Assembly (NCBI GenBank): GCA_023678885.1
Contig: CM043001.1
Coordinates: 29,504,408 to 29,568,407 of the forward strand
Direction: 5' to 3'
DNA length: 64,000 nucleotides
DNA from: Pogostemon cablin
Lineage: Eukaryota > Streptophyta > Magnoliopsida > Lamiales > Lamiaceae
Below the pieces are notes generated by a model. That model had not been told where the DNA came from. It made no database searches and worked only from the letters and a program-made list of their open reading frames with translations. The translations under genes and the position numbers were made by a program. Of this stretch, positions 58,101 to 64,000 are shown in pieces. Numbering within the stretch: position 1 is the first letter of the stretch; each line of letters opens with the position of its first letter.

Positions 58101-59668
58101 TTGCTGATGCATTGAGCCGAAAGGCAATACAGAGTGTAGCTGCTATGACCATAAATCAGAAACCAGAGTTGCTTGATTTGCAAAAGATGGGTGTGGAGAT
58201 CATTCTGGAAGGATCGTTGGAAGCAAGGATGGCAGCTCTGACACTTCGACCAACTTTGATGGATAAGATTCGACAGAGCCAACAGGAGGATAAGTTGTTT
58301 GACAAGATAAAGAATGATATCAGCTCTGGAAAGTTTTCTGACTTCCAATTAGGAGAAGATGGTGTGATTCGTTATGGAGGTCGATTATGTCTACCTAAAG
58401 TAGATGACATTCGGAAAGAAGTGATGGCGGAAGCTCATTCAACACCATACTCTGTACATCCAGGAGCTACTAAGATGTATAGAGATTTGAAGTTATATTA
58501 TTGGTGGCCAGGGATGAAGAGAGATGTTGCTCGATATGTAGAGCAATGTCTGACTTGTCAGCAAATCAAAGCCGAGCATCAGAGACCAGCAGGAACTTTG
58601 CAGCCTCTATTTATTCCAGAATGGAAGTGGGAGAATATTACTATGGATTTTGTCATCGGACTACCGAAAACGGTGAAAGGTCACAATGCTATTTGGATTA
58701 TTGTAGATCGATTGACTAAGTCAGCTCATTTTCTTCCTATTAACTCTACGTATTCCATGGATCGTTATGCCCAACTATATATACAAGAGATTGTCAGACT
58801 CCATGGAGTACCACTTACCATTGTGTCAGACAGAGATACGAGATTCTTATCTGCTTTCTGGAAGAGTTTACATAAAGCGTTGGGGACACAATTATCTTTC
58901 AGTACATCATTCCATCCACAGACAGATACAATACAAATCTTGGAGGATATGCTCAGAGCGTGTGTGTTGGATTTTCAAGGTCAGTGGAGTAAATTTTTGC
59001 CTTTGATAGAGTTCTCGTACAATAACAGTTATCAGTCTACCATCGGGATGGCTCCATATGAAGCATTGTATGGGAGAAAGTGTAGATCTCCAGTATATTG
59101 GGATGAAGTTGGAGAGAGGAAACTTTTGGGTCCAGACTTGATTCGTGAAATGTCAGAAGCTGTTACTCGTATACGAGAGAAGATGAAAATTGCTCAAGAT
59201 CGGCAAAAGAGTTATGCAGACAAACGGAGGAGAGAATTGGAATTTGATGTGGGAGATCAGGTATTTCTAAAAGTATCTCCAATGAAGGGGATAATGCGAT
59301 TTGGAAGGAAAGGGAAACTCAGTCCAAGATATGTTGGTCCGTTCACTATCATTGAGAGAGTTGGCAGTGTTGCCTATAAGTTGGAGTTAGCAGCATCAAT
59401 GTCTAGAGTACATGACGTATTTCATGTGTCTGTGTTGAGGAAGTATGTTCCAAATCCATCACATGTTCTCAGGCAGGAACCAGTTGAGTTGAAAGAAGAT
59501 TTGAGTTATGAGGAAGTACCAGTTGAGATCTTGTGGCGAGACGTGAAGAAGCTCAGAAATAAAGAAATACCATTAGTAAAAGTATTATGGAGGAACCAAC
59601 TAGTTGAGGAGGCTACTTGGGAAAGAGATGATGAGATGATGACTAAATATCCAGACCTCTTCAGGTAA
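55170..59668 (+). pseudogene. Gypsy gag-pol polyprotein, nearly intact but with a frameshift and a stop
   Basis: The start is the ATG at 55170 (MERIMGES). Gag (Retrotrans_gag type) has HWWDMIK and FKELFRNKYF. The CCHC knuckle CYTCGEKGHMTITC lies near 56159-56200, protease DSGATHSF near 56340, RT from about 56900 with FIDDILIYSKN at about 57347, RNase H from 57773 and integrase from about 58430 (HHCC zinc region, DRLTKSAHF, SDRDTRF). The tail VKVLWRNQLVEEATWE is chromodomain-like. Damage comprises a frameshift near 55450 that separates the first ~95 codons, a single TGA at 57770-57772 between RT and RNase H, and a short deletion in the integrase after HPQTD near 58925, where GQSER-like residues are normally found. 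Otherwise the frame is open to 59668. Confidence 0.93.
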
Positions 59669-59695
59669 GTAAATTTCGAGGACGAAATTTTTTAT

Positions 59696-59708
59696 AAGAA
59701 GGGAAGAA
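59696..59708 (+). other. Polypurine tract of the Gypsy element
   Basis: AAGAAGGGAAGAA directly precedes the 3' LTR. Confidence 0.85.
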
Positions 59709-61442
59709 TGTAATACCCAAGTTTCTCACTACTAGTGTGTTTATATAATTTAATTTGTATTATGTGTATTTTATAATTATGTGGTAATTATTTCTCAATT
59801 TTATTTATCTTTACATTTTATTTGAGACATCTGTGATAATAATGGTGACAATATGTGAATATATGTGTGCATAAATATTTATGTGTATTAATTTGGATAT
59901 ATGAGTAAATTATTTTATGTGTATAAATACACTTTTCTTAATTATTGAGAATCACACGTATTTTTTTTATTATAATATAATATATAATAATATTAAAAAA
60001 AAAGGAGAAAAAGTAAAAAAGGGGCGGTTGTATGATTTAATTTGATTAGCAACCATAGTTGAAAATTTTGGCAGGCTGCCGATTTTTTAATATAAAAAAA
60101 AAATTTTTTTTTTTGAGGTTGTCGGCCAACTTTCGCCCCCATCATCTATATATATGTGTATGGTGTTGAGGAGGTGATTACCTCACACCAAATTCAATCG
60201 AAAAAAAAAATTGAGAGAGAGGGAAGGGTTCGTGCCGGAGCGGGAAGGAAGGAATTAATTACGCTTCTTTATAGTATTACTATTGTAGGAATTCAAGTAA
60301 GTAAAAGTCCAACTACAATGCATAAATATGTTGTGTGTAAATTATTTGTGATTAATATATGATAATTATGTTGTGAATTATTTGTGATTAGTTTAATTAT
60401 GTTATGAATTATTTTGTTATAAATTATTTGGGATTAATTGATTATACAAATTGTGGATTTATGTAATTTGAAATAATATTATTGTATTATATATATCTGT
60501 GTGATTGGGAACTGTTAAAAATATATCCGTATGACTTGAGAAGATGTTGGTTATATGGATCTGTGTGATCCAAGATGGAGTTGTTATTATAAGAGATCCG
60601 TGTGATCCAAGGTGATGTGGATTTGTGTGAATTAAATCAAGTTGTTATTTTATTTATAATTAAATGTTGATATTGATGTCATAAATGATTTATGATGTGT
60701 ATTTAATTGCACTGGTTGCATACCATGCATATCATGAAAAGTGTTTTCCCTAAAAATTAATAAGATACTAATGGTGTGTGCGGCCACTATATATGCATCT
60801 CTGTCAGGGTTCGGAAAAATCGTTCCCGACATTTTTGTCAGGGGTTCAGAAAAATCGTCTCCACCACTTTGTCAGAGTTCGAAAAAATCGTTCTCGTCAC
60901 TATTGTCGGGGTTCGGAAAAATCGTCCCCATTGAGCTCATTTGGGGTGCATATTATAAGTGTGTCGTGGGGATCCCGCAACGTGAACAATTTTCTAAATA
61001 AAAGAGACAAATTAGTAGATTAGGAAATAAATGCATTTTCATGCATTGTCATGCATGATTTCTACTTACTGAGATTTTTGTCTCACTAGTTTATGCATTG
61101 TAGGTGAGCCTGATGATATTTGAGTATGTGATGTACTATGCAAGCTGTGGAGCTCCTACAAGGTTTTGAGTGGATGTACATAGATGACGACCTGTTGGGC
61201 TAGACCGTGTGTTTATTTTGTTTCCGCTGATATTTTATTATGTAATATATATATAAAAAAAAATATTGTCAACTGTTGGTGTGGATTGAAGTGGTGTCAG
61301 AAACCAGTTATGTATGTTGAACTGGTATGGCCGTTTGGATAATAAATATTATGTGAGGAAAAAAAAATATATGTGCAAATTTTATGATGATGATGTTTAT
61401 GTTAATTAAAGAATTATAAGTTATGAAAAGTGGGTCGTGACA
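59709..61442 (+). repeat. 3' LTR of the Gypsy element (1734 bp)
   Basis: Near-identical partner of 53274-55005, with the same tandem units and TATA-like sequence. Confidence 0.95.
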
Positions 61443-61508
61443 AGTGAGAAACCTGGATTAGCTGTCGGACGGGCTGTTCCACTTCTTGCACTTGCTACTC
61501 AACTTTAG

Positions 61509-63640
61509 TTAAATTAAATAAAATTGGATTTCAATTGATATATGAAATAATTCTACTCTTGTAATTCCCTAGGAAAAAAATTTCGCCCTTACAAATAGTA
61601 AATGCACTTAATTTAATATAAATACACCTAATTTAATTCACGTAACTTATTCTATATATTATCTTAAGTATACTATGGATGAAAGTGAAAATTTACATAT
61701 TTTTGATCTCACAATACACTGTTTTTATTAGAATAAGACCATATATTCGTGTGGGATTGCGTGGTTTGCGTATTTTACATGATTATGGTGCTACTAAGGA
61801 ATTTTGTTGTGTTTTGATAGAAATAAAGGATAAAAAAGGCAAAGCTGGAATGAAGGGTGAACTTATGCTTCTTGCAAACAAACAGACGTTTACTTTCCAT
61901 AATTATTCTGTGTTCATGTGGAAGTCGAAACTGGTCGTGTGAGGCATGGTTTGAAAGCCACTGAAAAGAAGAACGCGTGACCATAGGAATCACCTTAATC
62001 GAAGTTTGAATGAAGATGTTATTGCCAAAACGGTGGGACTGCGCAGCTGTTGACGAAAGTTGCCTCATACAACCGCTCCACCTCATTCCTCCTACCCATC
62101 ACTCTCAACACCAAGTCAAAATTAGTTGTTGGATAAAGTCAAATTAATTGCTAACACATGGGGCCTAGCAACCATTATTTTCTTGGCCATCAGCCCATCA
62201 TCACACGTGAATTGCAGAGGGAAAAAAAAAGAGAACAGGGGACACGCACAAAGGATCGCATTCTTAAGCATAGCCACTGTTCTACCACTCATCTACAAAC
62301 GCCATTTTACCCAATTCACTCCATCAATCCATCGGTCCGGAAGGGAGATTCAAGTGCAGTTGAGAGAGCCAATCTAATCAGAGAGACGGAGGGAGAACGT
62401 GAACCACGTGACACTAGGGTTTTGTATTTTCTTATATTCTTTTCAATTGTTGATTTTGTTATGAAATTGTTAGTTATGAGTGTTGTTTGTAACCTCATGG
62501 GTTAAAAACTCTTTTACAGTTCTAAGGATTGAAGGTTAGGGTAGTTGATTTGAAAACCTAGACAAATATTGTGAATTTATGCTATTGTTGATTCTTGTTT
62601 ATTCGATTTATTCAGATTATGTTAAACGTTTGTAACGTCTTCATAGCATGCTATTGATGTTGCCCGTGATGCTTGATATGTTGTGTTAGCTTGTGTGCAT
62701 ACGTACTTAATATTTTCTGTTTGCTAGGAATTATAGTAGTTTTCCCGTGAACACGATAATCCTAAGGGCTGATAAATAAGATACTTAATATTTTTAGTGG
62801 AACAATGCAATTAGAAAATCAAGTAGGGAGTGAATAAGTTTGAGTATTACTTTTAGAGAATATATGTTAGTCGAATTGGTCATCCGGAGGTTTATGAAAA
62901 TTGTCTTATTAGTATCTTGGAAGGAGGTTCAAAACTGTTCGCGCATCATCTTATGATGTATTTTCATTAAAACAGTATGAATAAACAATAGGACGTCTAA
63001 GAAACCAAATCAATTGCACTACACCTGAAACCTTAGAGCTGTTACTTCTCTCTTGATTCAATCTTGAATATTCATTGCTTTTATTTATTTTGTTATTTGT
63101 CATTTCAATTCTTTAGTAATTAATTCAATTCAAACACTTAGAAATTTGGTTATGATAATTCTAATTGAATAGTAATATAAATTAAATAGATAATTAGTTG
63201 TCTCAGTGAGAACGATATTATTTTTAATTGGGGTACTTGCCATTACAATTGACATCCCTACACTTAGGAATTTTAATTGAGGTGTGCAAATTATGCCTAA
63301 CAACTATAGCAGAAACTTTTCTTGCTGACATGTCGTCTCCAGAACGCTCCAATGTGACGTGTAATTTTTTCAAATTTTTAAAATTTTTAATACTTTTTTA
63401 ATATTTTCCTTATTTACTTTTAAATAACTTCCTTATTTATTTTTTTTAAATAATTATTTTTAATTTTTAATAATGATTAAATTTTTAATATTTTATTTAT
63501 TTATTTGGGTATCTTAATTAATTACTAAATCTTTTAATGCAAGAAATTAATTAATATCAAATTAAATCATATATATAAAAGAAAAAAAGAATATTCCATA
63601 TAATATTCTCTCTCACCCCACCTATAAATAAGACTACTTG
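61509..63640. other. 3' flank of P450 locus D and a possible LTR remnant
   Basis: The first ~150 bp match the 3' flank of P450 locus B (AATAAAATTGGATTTCAA), so they are old gene flank. From about 62390 to 63300 the style (ACCCTAACC-like leader, GTCTCAGTGAGAACGATA near the end) suggests a decayed Gypsy LTR, but I cannot fix its ends. No protein gene is seen. Confidence 0.4.
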
Positions 63641-63759
63641 GTTAATCATTCTAAATACACTCATTCGATTCTCCAAGAAAAATATAAGCTTATTTTAAGT
63701 TTCTCTAGAGAATTGATTTATGAAAGTATAAAAATTTATTTTGATAGAGTGAACCAAGT

Positions 63760-64000
63760 AGATATTCGATCTACCTCTAAAAAATCGATTCAAGTATTCT
63801 TCAAGAGGAAGAGAACTGATTCAAGTATTCTTGAATTGATTTACCTCTTAAGAATCGATTCTTCAAGAGGAAGAGAATCGATTTAAGTATTCTTGAATAG
63901 ATTTACATCTTAAGAATCAATTCTCCAAGGCGAAAAAAATAGAGTATTACCTCTTAACAATCGATTCAAGTATTTTAAGATCTACCTCTAAAATATTATT
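63760..64000. repeat. Degenerate tandem array, about 60-70 bp units, running off the window
   Basis: The words AATCGATTCAAGTATTCTT, CAAGAGGAAGAGAA and TTGATTTACCTCTTAAG recur at about 63782, 63850, 63915 and 63958. Unit lengths vary. The array continues to the last base given. A short open frame at 63638-63886 is a by-product of it. Confidence 0.7.

Larger units (their letters stand above)
53274..61442 (+). mobile_element. Gypsy LTR retrotransposon, full length, chromovirus-like, in P450 locus D
   Basis: It is bounded by AGTGA (53269-53273 and 61443-61447). The LTRs are 1732 and 1734 bp and differ at roughly 15 positions, so insertion was recent. The primer site TGGTATCAGAGC is at 55009-55020 and the purine tract AAGAAGGGAAGAA ends at 59708. 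Gene order gag-protease-RT-RNase H-integrase is that of Gypsy. The integrase ends in a chromodomain-like tail. Confidence 0.96.
53238..61508 (+). pseudogene. P450 pseudogene locus D, piece 3 of 3 (C terminus split by the Gypsy element)
   Basis: GAEGKYLDMS is readable up to 53273. After the 8.2 kb Gypsy element it continues at 61443 as SEKPGLAVGRAVPLLALA and stops at 61506-61508. The join is in frame once one AGTGA copy is removed, and it matches the C terminus of locus B almost word for word. The rest of exon 2, including the haem loop, is missing. Confidence 0.92.

Noticed and set aside
54305..61023. Ser/Gly/Phe-rich frames found twice (54305 and 60741)
   Set aside because: They are translations of the 34-bp tandem units in the two Gypsy LTRs.
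61679..62505. Short frames (60-115 codons) near 62 kb
   Set aside because: There are no family features, codon use looks random, and the frames overlap a probable LTR remnant.
1..64000. A new multi-gene biological system
   Set aside because: The recognisable genes are members of known families with no functional link to each other; the remaining structure is explained by transposons and repeats.

Overview
This is a stretch of plant nuclear DNA. The genes have spliced exons with GT-AG introns, the intergenic DNA is very AT-rich, and there are plant-specific families (an NLR immune receptor, an L-type lectin, CYP71-type cytochromes P450, a LAMMER kinase) plus LTR retrotransposons whose primer sites match initiator-Met tRNA. 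The R1-like NLR and the CYP71 proteins look like those of an asterid, perhaps Lamiales (mint order). That placement is inferred from protein style only.

Layout. 1-4.9 kb: miniature transposons, then an R1-like NB-ARC/LRR gene (+) without its N-terminal coiled-coil domain. 4.9-7.4 kb: the 3' end of a LINE split by a 2 kb solo LTR. 7.8-8.6 kb: a secreted L-type lectin gene (-). 8.6-11.9 kb: intergenic DNA with repeat remnants. 11.9-14.15 kb: a Mn-dependent ADP-ribose/CDP-alcohol diphosphatase gene (-) with a distant TATA box. 15.6-18.9 kb: an 11-exon AFC2-type LAMMER kinase gene (-), the most conserved gene here. 19-22.2 kb: MITEs and hAT/Mutator-like elements.

From 22.9 to 61.5 kb the window is an old CYP71-type P450 cluster of four loci, of which only one is intact (26768-28589, +). 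Locus A (22881-25045, -) is broken by a solo LTR and frameshifts. Locus C (39.7-40.3 kb, +) is a decayed first exon. Locus D (+) is spread over 18.8 kb because a 7.9 kb Copia element (43137-51072) and an 8.2 kb Gypsy element (53274-61442) landed in it; each is bounded by a 5-bp target duplication and P450 sequence resumes on the other side. Between B and C lies a third LTR element, a Copia (29706-37766), which itself carries a solo LTR and a 1.74 kb foldback element that in turn holds a Stowaway MITE. 61.5-64 kb: a possible LTR remnant and a degenerate tandem array running to the window end.

The host genes do not form a pathway. The kinase acts in splicing control, the diphosphatase in nucleotide-sugar clean-up, the NLR and lectin probably in defence, and the P450s in specialised metabolism. 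I found no clear sign of a new multi-gene system. The unusual content is the nested, target-site-resolved transposon history and several small repeat families, two of them carrying snRNA-like promoter motifs.
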